Translations under genes and position numbers: made by a program | In this document: positions 1 through 8,130 of the stretch, in pieces | Layout of the letters: every line of letters begins with the position of its first letter | Position numbering within the stretch: position 1 is the first letter of the stretch | The notes under the pieces: model-generated | The model's input: the letters and a program-made list of their open reading frames with translations, nothing else | Databases searched by the model: none | What the model was told of the DNA's origin: nothing | From: Nocardioides sp. NBC_00368 | Lineage (GTDB): Bacteria; Actinomycetota; Actinomycetes; Propionibacteriales; Nocardioidaceae | DNA: 64,000 nt | Direction: 5' to 3' | NCBI RefSeq assembly: GCF_036090055.1 | Contig: NZ_CP107970.1 | Span: forward strand, 3,350,501 to 3,414,500

Positions 1-638
1 CGGCGGTCGTTGGCCCAGCGGGTGAGCTCGTGACGGCTCGACAGCTGCAGCTTGCGCAGCACGTTGGACATGTGGGTCTCGACCGTCTTGATCGAGATGA
101 ACAGCTCTCCGGCGACCTCCTTGTAGGAGTAGCCGCGGGCGATGAGGCGCATCACCTCGCGCTCTCGTTCGGTCAGACGGTCGAGGTCCTCGTCGATGTC
201 GGCGATGGCGATGGTGCCGGCGAAGGCATCGAGCACGAAGCCGGCCAGGCGCGGCGAGAAGACCGCGTCTCCCCCGGACACCCGCTGGATCGCGGCGACC
301 AGCTCGGCGCCGGTGATGGTCTTGGTGACATAGCCGCGGGCACCCCCGCGGATGGTGCCGATGACGTCTTCCGCGGCGTCGGAGACCGACAGCGCGAGAT
401 AGCGCGGCGAGCCGTCGACGGCCGGTGCCTTGCGCATCACCTCGACGCCGCCACCACCGGGGAGGTGCACGTCGAGCAGCACCACGTCGGGCTTGCCCTC
501 GGCGATCGCCTTGACCGCGGTGTCGACGTCCTCGGCCTCCCCGACGATCCGGATGACCGGCGACCGGCTCAGCTCGGCGCGTACGCCGGTGCGGAACATC
601 GCGTGGTCGTCGACGATGACGACCTTGACCTCACTCAT
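1..638 (-). CDS. LuxR/NarL-family response regulator (3' end beyond window)
   Basis: DNA-binding response regulator of a two-component system. The 212 visible residues start at an ATG (636-638) and run off the window edge, so the last few residues are missing. The receiver domain shows the acidic pocket D10/D11 and the likely phospho-acceptor Asp56 in LLDVHLP. A linker leads to a LuxR-type helix-turn-helix (LTEREREVMRLIARGYSYKE..., then KTVETHMSNVLRKL). The start codon overlaps the stop of the upstream histidine kinase by 4 bases (ATGA), so the pair is translationally coupled and the kinase is its obvious partner. Family assignment is firm; target genes are unknown, though the PspC proteins next door suggest cell-envelope stress. 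Confidence 0.93.
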   Translation of the reverse strand, partial: MSEVKVVIVDDHAMFRTGVRAELSRSPVIRIVGEAEDVDTAVKAIAEGKPDVVLLDVHLPGGGGVEVMRKAPAVDGSPRYLALSVSDAAEDVIGTIRGGARGYVTKTITGAELVAAIQRVSGGDAVFSPRLAGFVLDAFAGTIAIADIDEDLDRLTEREREVMRLIARGYSYKEVAGELFISIKTVETHMSNVLRKLQLSSRHELTRWANDR

Positions 639-1963
639 GTCCGTTCTCCTTCATAGCCGGCCTCCTTCGTGCGAGGCTGCTTCAGCCGCACCTCGGTGCC
701 TTCACCCGGTGACGATCTCACCACAGCCGAGCCGCCGTGGCGCGACATCCGGTCGATGATGCTGTCTCGTACGCCATGTCGGTCCGCGGAGACCTCGTCC
801 AGGACGAAGCCGGCGCCACGGTCGCGGACGAAGACCTCGAAGGCCTCCTCGGTCGCCTCGGCGTAGACGTCGACCCGTCCCGTGCCGGCGTGCTTGGCGG
901 CGTTGGTCACGGCCTCGCGGGTAGCAGCGACGATCGGCCTCACCGTCTCGTCAAATGGCCCGTCGCCGACGACCACCACGTCGACGGTCACGCCGTGGGC
1001 GTCCTCGACCTCGGCGGTGGCCGCTTTCAGCGCCGCGGCGAAGGTCTCGTCGGCCTCGGCCGGGGTCGAGAAGAGCCACTCGCGCAGGTCTCGCTCCTGG
1101 GCGCGTGCGAGTTTCTGCACCATCGCGGGGTCGCCGGAGTTGCGCTGGATCAGCGCGAGCGTCTGGAGAACGGAGTCGTGCAGATGGGCGGCCATGTCGG
1201 CGCGCTCCTGGCTCCGGATCCGCTCCTCGCGCTCGCTGCCGAGATCGCTGGCGAGCTGACGCACCCAGGGTCCGGCGACGAGGAAGCCGGCGCCGAGCAC
1301 GATCAGGCCGGCGATGACCAGCGCGGTCGCGTTGCCGAGATCGAGCTGGCCGCCCGCGAGGATCACCGCGAAGAGCATGAGCCCGACGCCGACACCGACA
1401 CGGACGTAGGCCCGCCAGCCGCCCTTGCCGAAGACCATCCGCACCAGGTCGAGGTGTCCGGTGCCATCGATCCAGCGCTCGCGCTGGGCGGCGTCGGCCT
1501 GACGCCACAGCAGCGCGACACCGGCCACGCCGAGCATCGCCGGCCAGATCAGCGCACCGGCGCCGAGGACCGTGTCGAAGAGCACGATGGCACCGAACCC
1601 GAGCGCGAGCAGCGCGATCGCCGGGCCCTTGTCGACGCCTCCGGGGCGCGAGGACGGGCGGCGACCGCCGCGGGTAGCGCTCTCGCCGCCCGGCGTGGAC
1701 TGCTCGATGTGGGGCGCGGCGGGGATGAAGATCCACAGGGCGGCGTAGAGGACCACGCCGAAGCCGCTGAACACCGCCGTCACCACGAAGAACGCACGCA
1801 CGGCCAGTACCGGCAGGCCGAGGTGCTCGGCCAGCCCGGCGGCCACGCCGCCGATCACCGACGCGTCGGTGTCGCGGTAGGCGCGGCGTACGGCCGGCTC
1901 CGGGGGCGGTGCCGGCAGCTCCGCCGTCGCATGGGTTGTCGTCATGATGACAACCATCGTCAC
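635..1963 (-). CDS. PspC-domain sensor histidine kinase (HisKA_3 type)
   Basis: Membrane sensor kinase, 442 aa. Residues about 26-82 form a PspC domain (RDTDASVIGGVAAGLAEHLG, then a hydrophobic helix). Further hydrophobic segments lie near 113-155 and 186-232. The dimerisation/phosphoacceptor helix carries the HisKA_3 motif with His262 (AAHLHDSVLQTL), and an HATPase_c region has the N-box (REAVTNAAKHA) and a DRGAGF glycine box. It overlaps the response-regulator gene by 4 bases and is transcribed with it. An internal ATG at 1945 (MTTTHATAEL) is an equally possible start. PspC-fused NarL-type kinases are common in actinobacteria and are linked to envelope stress; the signal sensed here is not visible. 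Confidence 0.93.
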   Translation of the reverse strand: MTMVVIMTTTHATAELPAPPPEPAVRRAYRDTDASVIGGVAAGLAEHLGLPVLAVRAFFVVTAVFSGFGVVLYAALWIFIPAAPHIEQSTPGGESATRGGRRPSSRPGGVDKGPAIALLALGFGAIVLFDTVLGAGALIWPAMLGVAGVALLWRQADAAQRERWIDGTGHLDLVRMVFGKGGWRAYVRVGVGVGLMLFAVILAGGQLDLGNATALVIAGLIVLGAGFLVAGPWVRQLASDLGSEREERIRSQERADMAAHLHDSVLQTLALIQRNSGDPAMVQKLARAQERDLREWLFSTPAEADETFAAALKAATAEVEDAHGVTVDVVVVGDGPFDETVRPIVAATREAVTNAAKHAGTGRVDVYAEATEEAFEVFVRDRGAGFVLDEVSADRHGVRDSIIDRMSRHGGSAVVRSSPGEGTEVRLKQPRTKEAGYEGERT

Positions 1964-2069
1964 ACCTACAGCGGATGCGTGCCATGAGGATTCACCCTGA
2001 TCCTGGCTCTTCGAGAACTCAGGGCCGTCCCTGATGGTCTGCGGCGGGCCGAGGGGTCAGAGTAGGGGT

Positions 2070-3368
2070 GTGACGATCCCGCCCGAGGCGCCGCTGCCTC
2101 CAACCCCGGAGCCGCCATCGCCTGTCTCCGAGGCGCGCACCCGCCCCACCGGCGAGCAGCTGCGCAACCTCAGTGGCCTGCGGCGTACGACCCATGCCTC
2201 CCCGGAGGGAAGGCACATCGCCGGCGTCGCGGGTGGGATCGCACGCCACTTCGACGTCGACCCGCTCCTGGTGCGGGTGATGCTGGTGGTGTCGGTGTTC
2301 TTCGGGGGCTCCGGCGGCATCGTGTACGTCGCGGCCTGGCTGCTGGTGCCCGAGGAGACCGCCGAGGACGGGCTGATCCCGGTCGGGCCTCCGGCCCGCA
2401 ACCTCCTGCTCTGGATCGCCGGCGGCATCGCGGCGATCTCGCTGCTCGGTGACGCGTTCGGCGACACCAGCGTCCCCTGGTTCTGGCTCGCCGTGCTCGC
2501 GGTGGTCGCACTCTGGTACGCCAACCGTGGCAAGTGGGGCCGTCGCAAGCAGGGCGGGACACTGCCCGTCGCACCGACGACCGGTGACGTGGCCGCCCGT
2601 GCTCCTGCGGCTCCGACGCGCTATCTTCCGGCGCCGTGGGCGCCTGGCACCTACGACCCGAACGCGCCGATCCGGCCGGCCGGACGCCGGCGCCCGCCGC
2701 TGCTGTTCGGCCGGGCCGTAGCGGTCGCCGCGATCGAGGTCGGTGTCCTCGGCCTCGTCGACGTCGCCGGCTGGGCGCAGGTCCCGGCCAGCGCCTACCC
2801 GGCCGCGCTGCTGGCCGTCTTCGGTGGCTTCCTCGTGCTGGGCGCGTTCTGGGGCCGAGCGGGCGGGCTGATCTTCCTCGGGCTGGTCTCCCTGGCCGCG
2901 CTGCCGCTCACGATGATCGACATGTCGAACCTCGAGACCGGCAGCAGCATCGAGATCCACCCCCGCAGCGTCGCGGCCCTGGAGACCTCCTACGTGGTCG
3001 ACGCGGGCGCGATCGTCGTCGACCTGAGCGCCATCGACCCGAAGACGCTCGACGGCCACGACCTCGACATCACCAGCTCGTTCGGCGAGATCACCGTGAT
3101 CGTCCCCGACGACGCCACCGTCGCCGCGGAGGCGACCCTCGGGGCGCTGGGCGAGGCCCAGGTCTTCGACGAGACCCGCAGCGGCCTCGGCGGGTTCGTC
3201 CTGGCCCGCACCCATGTCGCCGGGGAGGAAGGCAGCGAGCCCGGCCTCACCGACGACGCCGACCTGCACCTGACCGCGACCGCCGACCTCGGGGCGATCA
3301 ACATCTACGAGGAGAGCGACCCCAGAGCCGTACGCTTCGTCGGCACGGCCGAGAGGAGGACCCCATGA
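2070..3368 (+). CDS. PspC-domain membrane protein with LiaF-like C-terminal domain
   Basis: About 432 aa from the GTG at 2070; an alternative upstream start at 2034 would add 12 residues. A proline-rich N-terminus is followed by a PspC domain (EGRHIAGVAGGIARHFDVD, then VRVMLVVSVFFGG and VYVAAWLLVP). Several transmembrane helices come next, and then a soluble beta-rich tail (VVDAGAIVVDLSAID, SSFGEITVIVPDD, TADLGAINIYEE) resembling the C-terminal domain of LiaF-type regulators of cell-wall stress kinases. It is divergent from the PspC histidine kinase. A negative regulator or co-sensor of that kinase is a reasonable inference, by analogy with LiaF/LiaS. Its stop overlaps the next start by 4 bases. 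Confidence 0.85.
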   Translation: MTIPPEAPLPPTPEPPSPVSEARTRPTGEQLRNLSGLRRTTHASPEGRHIAGVAGGIARHFDVDPLLVRVMLVVSVFFGGSGGIVYVAAWLLVPEETAEDGLIPVGPPARNLLLWIAGGIAAISLLGDAFGDTSVPWFWLAVLAVVALWYANRGKWGRRKQGGTLPVAPTTGDVAARAPAAPTRYLPAPWAPGTYDPNAPIRPAGRRRPPLLFGRAVAVAAIEVGVLGLVDVAGWAQVPASAYPAALLAVFGGFLVLGAFWGRAGGLIFLGLVSLAALPLTMIDMSNLETGSSIEIHPRSVAALETSYVVDAGAIVVDLSAIDPKTLDGHDLDITSSFGEITVIVPDDATVAAEATLGALGEAQVFDETRSGLGGFVLARTHVAGEEGSEPGLTDDADLHLTATADLGAINIYEESDPRAVRFVGTAERRTP

Positions 3369-3616
3369 GCCACGACTACGCCCCGCCTCGCTTCGAGGAC
3401 AGCGCCGGCGAGCCGAAGCCCACCGGCCGGCACCCGGTCAACATCGGCCACCTCGTCATGGGCCTCGTCTTCCTCGTCTTCGTCGTCGTGTGGGCGCTGG
3501 TCGTCAGCGGCACCGTGACCATCCGCAGCATCGAGGACCTCCGCTGGCTGCTCCCGCTCCCCTGGATCGTCGGCGGCTCCATCGGGCTGCTCGCGGCGTT
3601 GCTCAGGAAGAACTGA
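3365..3616 (+). CDS. Small two-helix membrane protein
   Basis: 83 aa, ATG overlapping the TGA of the PspC/LiaF-like gene (ATGA), with GAGAGGAGG upstream as a strong ribosome binding site. The N-terminal 28 residues are polar (MSHDYAPPRFEDS). Two hydrophobic stretches follow (HLVMGLVFLVFVVVWALVV and LPWIVGGSIGLLAALL), and the protein ends in RKN. I do not recognise a named family. Coupling to the PspC/LiaF-like protein suggests a small membrane partner of that protein. Confidence 0.75.
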   Translation: MSHDYAPPRFEDSAGEPKPTGRHPVNIGHLVMGLVFLVFVVVWALVVSGTVTIRSIEDLRWLLPLPWIVGGSIGLLAALLRKN

Positions 3617-3628
3617 CCTCAGCCCGCC

Positions 3629-3715
3629 GAGGCGTCAGGTACGTCGGCCGAAGCGTCACTCGCGCCGACCGAGTCGGCAGTGCGGTGACGTCTCGCCCGA
3701 CCGGGGTGACGCCTC
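3629..3715. terminator. Long imperfect palindrome between convergent genes
   Basis: The 97-bp gap between the convergent genes ending at 3616 and 3714 is largely an inverted repeat. The outer arms GAGGCGTCA (3629-3637) and TGACGCCTC (3707-3715) are perfect. The inner arms near 3642-3659 and 3685-3702 share the pattern GTCGGnCGAnnCGTCAC in opposite orientation. The right arm reaches into the stop codon of the TetR gene. There is no T-run. Position suggests a bidirectional transcription terminator, and a related palindrome occurs at 57670-57739. Confidence 0.6.
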
Positions 3716-4334
3716 AGGAGACGCTGGAGATCTCCCCCGCCCAACGCCCGATCAGCTCGGCCTCGTGCGGAGGCGGGCCGGGGAGGCGGCGGCTGGCCGC
3801 GTCGGCGCGCAGGCCGTCGCAGACGAGGGCGAGATAGCGGCGGCGCAGGGCGGCGCTGCGTACGTCGTCCCCGACGTCGATGCGGTCGATCTGCTCGAGG
3901 ATGACGGCGATGTCGGCCCGGGTGACGTCGGGGCGGAGGATGCCGCTGCCGCGGGCGCCGCGCAGGAGCCGGTTGGTGGTGTCGACGGCGAGTCTGTCCA
4001 GGTCACGCAGGTCCTGATCGAGATCGACCTCGCCGCGCAGGGCGAGGGTGAGGCGCGGGAGGCCGTCGTCGAGCACCTGGCGCAGGAAGCCGGTGAAGGC
4101 GTGCCAGGGGTCATCGGTGTCGCTCAGCGCCGCCTCCGCGAAGGCGATGTAGCGGCGGTAGTTGTCGGCGGCGACCGCGCGCAGCAGCGCCTGCTTGTTG
4201 GCGTAGCGGCGGTAGAGGCCGGCCACACCCATCCCCGCCTCCTCGGCGACCGCGGCCATCGTCGCGCGGGGGTCCCGGAGCAGCACCTCGCGAGCAGCGA
4301 TCAGGACCGCGCGGTCCGCGTTGAGGGGCGGCAT
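3714..4334 (-). CDS. TetR/AcrR-family transcriptional regulator
   Basis: 206 aa from the ATG at 4334 (MPPLNADRAVLIAAREVLLR). The open frame continues upstream, but there it lies on the shadow of the neighbouring gene. The N-terminal TetR helix-turn-helix is clear (TMAAVAEEAGMGVAGLYRRYANKQALLRAVAADNYRRY, roughly residues 24-62). The rest is an all-helical ligand/dimer domain ending in a variable tail. Such proteins usually repress a neighbouring or divergent efflux or metabolic gene. Its downstream end converges on the small membrane protein, and the GDPD gene lies 29 bp upstream in the same direction. No operator was identified. Confidence 0.9.
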   Translation of the reverse strand: MPPLNADRAVLIAAREVLLRDPRATMAAVAEEAGMGVAGLYRRYANKQALLRAVAADNYRRYIAFAEAALSDTDDPWHAFTGFLRQVLDDGLPRLTLALRGEVDLDQDLRDLDRLAVDTTNRLLRGARGSGILRPDVTRADIAVILEQIDRIDVGDDVRSAALRRRYLALVCDGLRADAASRRLPGPPPHEAELIGRWAGEISSVS

Positions 4335-4363
4335 GCCCCACACCCTACGGGGGCGCGCCAGCC

Positions 4364-5242
4364 TCAGGCGGTCTGCGCGGCTGTGACGTCTGCCAAAGCC
4401 GCGATCGGCCGGTTCGGGTAGTCGGCGAACACCCCGTCGACCCCTGCCTCGAAGAGGCGATTCGCCTGGTCGCGACCTGCTTTCAGGGTCCACACGAAGA
4501 CCTTCAGGCCGTGCCGGTGGGCCTCATCGGCCAGGCCGGTCGGCGGCTGCCCCTTCTTGCGCACCATCGACTTCTTCGGGCCGATGGCCTGGGCGTACGT
4601 CGCGATCTCCGCGCAGTCGACCGCACCCCACTTCTTGTCGACCAGCTGCACCAGGGGCAGATCCGTGCGGGTGCTCATCTCACGCACCCACGCCTCGTCG
4701 AAGCTCTGCAGCCACAGCCGCTGCGTCGGCAGACCCGGAAGGCTGTTCCAGGCATCGACGCCGTGGTCGGCGAGGGTCTGGAGGAGGGTGTCGGTGACGG
4801 GCAGGCCGATGGAGGCGAAGTACGTCGGGTGCTTGACCTCCACGTGCAGCCCGATCCGCCGGCCGCGCCGCTGCGACTCGTCGGCGACGAGCAGCAGCAG
4901 CGTGTCGAGCGTGATGATCGGCTGGCTCGTGGTCGGCGCGCCGAGGGTGAGCAGCTCGGCGAAGGTGAAGTCCTCGGTGAACCAGCCGGTCCACTTCTTG
5001 CCGCTGATGACCTTGGTCGTACGCCGCTCCGCGAACTCCGGGCGAGAGGCGACGTCCGTGGTGCGGGTGAGCTCGTTCTCGTGCCGGAGCACCATGACCC
5101 CGTCACGTGTCATCACCACGTCGGTCTCGAGCGCGTCCACGCCCTGGCGCAGCGCCAGGCGGTAGGACTCCAAGGAGTGCTCCGGCAGGTAGCCGGGTGC
5201 TCCGCGATGGCCGATCACAAGGGGGCGGGAGGCCGATGCCAT
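4364..5242 (-). CDS. Glycerophosphodiester phosphodiesterase
   Basis: 292 aa GDPD-fold (TIM-barrel) hydrolase that splits glycerophosphodiesters to glycerol-3-phosphate and an alcohol. Catalytic and metal-site signatures of the family are present: H12-R13-G14 with E21 in GHRGAPGYLPEHS, E39/D41 in ALETDVVMTRDG, H54 in LRHENEL, and the later EVKHP and FVWTLKAG...GVDGVFADYP motifs. No signal peptide is evident, so it should be cytoplasmic. A GlpD dehydrogenase that could use the released glycerol-3-phosphate is encoded elsewhere in the window (46228-47961), but not nearby. Confidence 0.92.
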   Translation of the reverse strand: MASASRPLVIGHRGAPGYLPEHSLESYRLALRQGVDALETDVVMTRDGVMVLRHENELTRTTDVASRPEFAERRTTKVISGKKWTGWFTEDFTFAELLTLGAPTTSQPIITLDTLLLLVADESQRRGRRIGLHVEVKHPTYFASIGLPVTDTLLQTLADHGVDAWNSLPGLPTQRLWLQSFDEAWVREMSTRTDLPLVQLVDKKWGAVDCAEIATYAQAIGPKKSMVRKKGQPPTGLADEAHRHGLKVFVWTLKAGRDQANRLFEAGVDGVFADYPNRPIAALADVTAAQTA

Positions 5243-5331
5243 GACACCCAGCGTGCGTGGCGGCAGCGACGCCGCGGCGGGCGCAATGTGAATGGGACGT
5301 TACGAGCGGCAGGCCGTTCGGTACGGCACCT

Positions 5332-6057
5332 TCAGGGCGTGTCCTCGCCGGACCAGACGACGTTCTCGCGGATCAGCCGGGCCGGGACACCGGCCACGGC
5401 CGTACGCGGCTCGACCTTCTGGTTGCGGACCATGCTCCGCATCCCGACGACAGCGCCGTCGCCGATCTCCACATGACCGGTGACGATCGCGTCGCGACCG
5501 AGCCAGACGTGCTCGCCGAGGCGGATGTGGGCGCCGTACGGATTGATCCGCTGCCCCGTCTCGCCGTCCTCGAGGCGGTGCATGTCGTCGGTGGCGACGT
5601 AGACGTTGGCGGCCCAGAGCTGGTCGGGGGCGGTGACGATCGAACCGCCGTTGCGGGCGTCGATCTGCGCGCGCGAGGTGGCGACGAGGCCGCCGGAGAG
5701 GATCACCGACGAGTCGCCGCCGCAGTAGATCTCGCCCCAGACCATGCTGGTGTCCGGGCCGATGAAGATCGTCGGCCGGTCACCACCGACCAGCAGCGCC
5801 TGCATCGAGGTGATGTCGGTCGCGACCACGATCAGCGCGTCGGAGAACGGGTAGAACCCGAGCAGGTCGATCAGCCGCTCGTCGAGCCGGAAGCCGTCGC
5901 GCAGGTAGAGCGCGTTGCCGCCCTCGTGCCACCACTCGGGCAGCGGCCCGGTGATCTCGCTCAGCTCCAGCCCGACGAGCACCTCCGGCGCGAGCCCCGC
6001 GGCGATGAGCCGCTCCCGATGTACGTCGGTGAGCGGCTCACCCCTGGTCCAAGACAT
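5332..6057 (-). CDS. Hexapeptide-repeat (left-handed beta-helix) transferase-like protein
   Basis: About 241 aa from MSWTRGEPL (ATG 6057; another ATG at 6069 adds 4 residues). The first 75 residues are helical and unrecognised. The remainder shows repeated short hydrophobic hexapeptides typical of left-handed beta-helix acyltransferases (IRLGEHVWLGRDAIVTGHVEIGDGAVVGMRSMV), ending in the family-type closing motif AVAGVPARLIREN. The middle part (GPDTSMVWGEIYCGGDSSVILSG) also fits stacked beta-turns. Acetyl- or acyl-CoA transfer is the family role; the acceptor cannot be named. No operon partner is evident. Confidence 0.7.
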   Translation of the reverse strand: MSWTRGEPLTDVHRERLIAAGLAPEVLVGLELSEITGPLPEWWHEGGNALYLRDGFRLDERLIDLLGFYPFSDALIVVATDITSMQALLVGGDRPTIFIGPDTSMVWGEIYCGGDSSVILSGGLVATSRAQIDARNGGSIVTAPDQLWAANVYVATDDMHRLEDGETGQRINPYGAHIRLGEHVWLGRDAIVTGHVEIGDGAVVGMRSMVRNQKVEPRTAVAGVPARLIRENVVWSGEDTP

Positions 6058-6089
6058 GCCGGGAACCATAACCCGGTCCGCGCCAGCTC

Positions 6090-6872
6090 TTAGCTCGGGT
6101 ACATCCCGCTGGTCACGTTGAGCCAGGTGCCGGTGATCGCGCCGGCGCCGTCGGAGGCGAGGAAGGTCGCGGTGTCGGCGACCTCCTTCAGCCGCGGCGA
6201 ACGCTTGGTCATCCGCAGCTCGTCGAGGTTGGCCAGGATCCCGGCGAGCGCCTCCTCCGGGAGCCTCGTCCCGACGACCCGCTCGAACTTCTCCGCGGTG
6301 AAGGTCTCGGTGATCCCGGCGGTCCAGATCCCCACGACGCGTACGCCGGAGGGCCCGACCTCCGCGGCCAGGTCCCGCACCAGCGCGTCGAGCGCGCCGT
6401 CGGCGGCGCTGGTCCCGCCCATGCCCGGCGCCGAGCCACGCGCGGAGCCGGAGTCGAGGGCCAGCACGACGCCGCGGCCCTGCGTCACCATCTGCCGGGC
6501 GGCCGCGCGAGCGGTGTGGAAGGAGCCGGTGATGCCACGCAGGACCGGTTGGTTGTAGTCGGCGGCCGAGATCTCCAGCAGCGCCTGACCCTGGATGTCG
6601 CCTCGGTCGGCGACGTTGAACGAGATGTCGAGCGAGCCGGTCTCGGCGACGACCCGCTCCACGAAGGCGACCACGGCGTCCTCGTCGAGGATGTCGACCA
6701 CGCCGTATCCGGCAGCGCCGACCTCCTCGGCTCTGGCCGCGAGCGTCGCCTCGGTGCGACCCGCCAGATAGACCTTGGCGCCCGCGTCGGCGAAGGCCTT
6801 CGCGGTGGTCGAGCCGATGTCGCCCGCGCCGCCCCAGACGATGGCGGTGCGGTTCTGAAGCTGTGCGTTCAC
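6090..6872 (-). CDS. Divergent short-chain dehydrogenase/reductase family protein
   Basis: 260 aa. I chose the GTG at 6872 because AGGAGA sits 4-5 bases upstream. A Rossmann fold is evident: nucleotide-binding VWGGAGDIGSTTAKAFADAGAKV near the N-terminus, DILDEDAV, and the C-terminal ITGTWLNVTSGMYPS typical of SDRs. The usual catalytic YxxxK is not conserved: the aligned stretch reads GGTSAADGALDALVRDLAAE, with Thr at the Tyr position and Asp at the Lys position. The protein may therefore be catalytically unusual or only bind nucleotide. It is followed on the same strand by a 108-bp gap in which I see no feature beyond an A/T-rich run near 6963-6970. Confidence 0.8.
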   Translation of the reverse strand: MNAQLQNRTAIVWGGAGDIGSTTAKAFADAGAKVYLAGRTEATLAARAEEVGAAGYGVVDILDEDAVVAFVERVVAETGSLDISFNVADRGDIQGQALLEISAADYNQPVLRGITGSFHTARAAARQMVTQGRGVVLALDSGSARGSAPGMGGTSAADGALDALVRDLAAEVGPSGVRVVGIWTAGITETFTAEKFERVVGTRLPEEALAGILANLDELRMTKRSPRLKEVADTATFLASDGAGAITGTWLNVTSGMYPS

Positions 6873-6980
6873 GATGTCTCCTGAGCTGTCCTCACACACC
6901 CGGTGTGCGTGATCTGCCCGTTAGGACGTACGCCACCTCGTCCACTCATCGGGTGCCCCAGAACTTTTTTCGATCGGTGC

Positions 6981-7955
6981 TCAGGTCAGCGCCTGCGGGA
7001 GCCCGAAGGCGGGGAAGAGATGCGGCTCGAACGTGGTGATCTGGGCGACCCGGCCGTCGACCACCCGGAGCACGTCGAGCACCTGCGGCCGGTAGATCGT
7101 GGTCCCCGGGCGGCGTACGTAGCCGGCGACCGCGGGCATCCGGTTCGCGCTCGCCGGAAGGAAGCGCCATTCGCCGAAGTAGGTCGGTGAGGACGGGTCC
7201 AGACTGGGCAGCACGAAGTCCATCAGCGACTGCCGGGTGGTGAACCAGAACGGGTTCGGCGGCATCGTCAGCACCGCGTCGCTGGTCAGCAGGTCGGCGA
7301 TCCCCTCGCGCCAGTTGCTCGCCCCTGCCGCGATGTAGGCATCGATGACCTTGCGCTCCTCCTCGGTGGGCCCCTCGGTGCGCCAGGCCGACCGGTCCTC
7401 GGGCAGATGACGGCGCAGCGCCGGCTTGGCCCGCTGCAGCAGGGAGTTGACCGTGGGGACACTGACCGAGAGCGCGGCCGCGGTGTCGGCGGCCGACCAG
7501 CCGAGCACCTCGCGGAAGACGAACACGGCGCGCTGCTGCGGGGTCAGGTGCTGGATCGCGGTGAGGAAGACCAGCTCGATCGTCTCCCGCGCGACCGCCT
7601 CCTCCTCCGGGCGCTCCGGCTCGAGCAGGGAGTCCGGGAACGGCTGGAGCCACTCCAGCAGCTCCGGGGGCTCACCGGTGCCGTGGTCGAACCCGGGCAG
7701 CGGGGCGTACGTCCTCGGCCGGCGCTCGTTGCGGCGCAGGAAATCGAGGCAGGTGTTGGTCGCGATCCGGTAGAGCCACGCTCGCATCGCCTCGGGGTCG
7801 GTCAGCTGGTCGCGGCGCTCCCACGCCTTGACCAGGGTCTCCTGCACCAGGTCCTCGGCCTCGTCGAAGCTCGCGACCATCCGGTAGCAGTGCACCCGCA
7901 GCTCGCGCCGGTGCTTCTCGGCGGCCTCCACGAACGGGTCGGTCATCACGCTCAT
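6981..7955 (-). CDS. ECF sigma-70 factor with C-terminal SnoaL-like domain
   Basis: 324 aa from MSVMTDPFVEAAEKHRREL (ATG 7955; a second ATG lies at 7946). Region 2 is LRVHCYRMVASFDEAEDLVQETLVKAWERR with AWLYRIATNTCLDFLRR. Region 4 is LTPQQRAVFVFREVLGWSAADTAAALSVSVPTVNSLLQRAK. The last ~120 residues form a SnoaL/NTF2-like domain (EERKVIDAYIAAGASNWREGIADLLTSDAVLTMPPNP). Length and architecture match the actinobacterial TIGR02960/SigX5-like group, in which the SnoaL-like tail is thought to regulate the factor in place of an anti-sigma protein. No anti-sigma gene is adjacent. Target promoters cannot be read from this window. Confidence 0.88.
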   Translation of the reverse strand: MSVMTDPFVEAAEKHRRELRVHCYRMVASFDEAEDLVQETLVKAWERRDQLTDPEAMRAWLYRIATNTCLDFLRRNERRPRTYAPLPGFDHGTGEPPELLEWLQPFPDSLLEPERPEEEAVARETIELVFLTAIQHLTPQQRAVFVFREVLGWSAADTAAALSVSVPTVNSLLQRAKPALRRHLPEDRSAWRTEGPTEEERKVIDAYIAAGASNWREGIADLLTSDAVLTMPPNPFWFTTRQSLMDFVLPSLDPSSPTYFGEWRFLPASANRMPAVAGYVRRPGTTIYRPQVLDVLRVVDGRVAQITTFEPHLFPAFGLPQALT

Positions 7956-8067
7956 GGCTGGGAGCGTAGAGCCTGACACCCACACCGGAAACGGAATTCG
8001 CAACCGGTCTCAAACAGGTGCAACGCAAGTTAAATGGGCGGCGTAGTAGGTATGTGGGGCGGTCCTC

Positions 8068-8104
8068 CCAGGGCCCCGGCTCTGATTCCCAGCCGGGGCC
8101 CTGG
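8068..8104 (-). terminator. Perfect 14-bp stem-loop downstream of fgd
   Basis: CCAGGGCCCCGGCT (8068-8081) and its exact inverse (8091-8104) flank a 9-base loop. The hairpin begins 26 bases past the fgd stop on the minus strand and precedes the start of the sigma-factor gene. No U-tract follows, as is common for actinobacterial terminators. Terminator function is inferred from position and stability. Confidence 0.75.
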
Positions 8105-8130
8105 CCTTGCCCGGGGCCCAGGGTCAGGGC

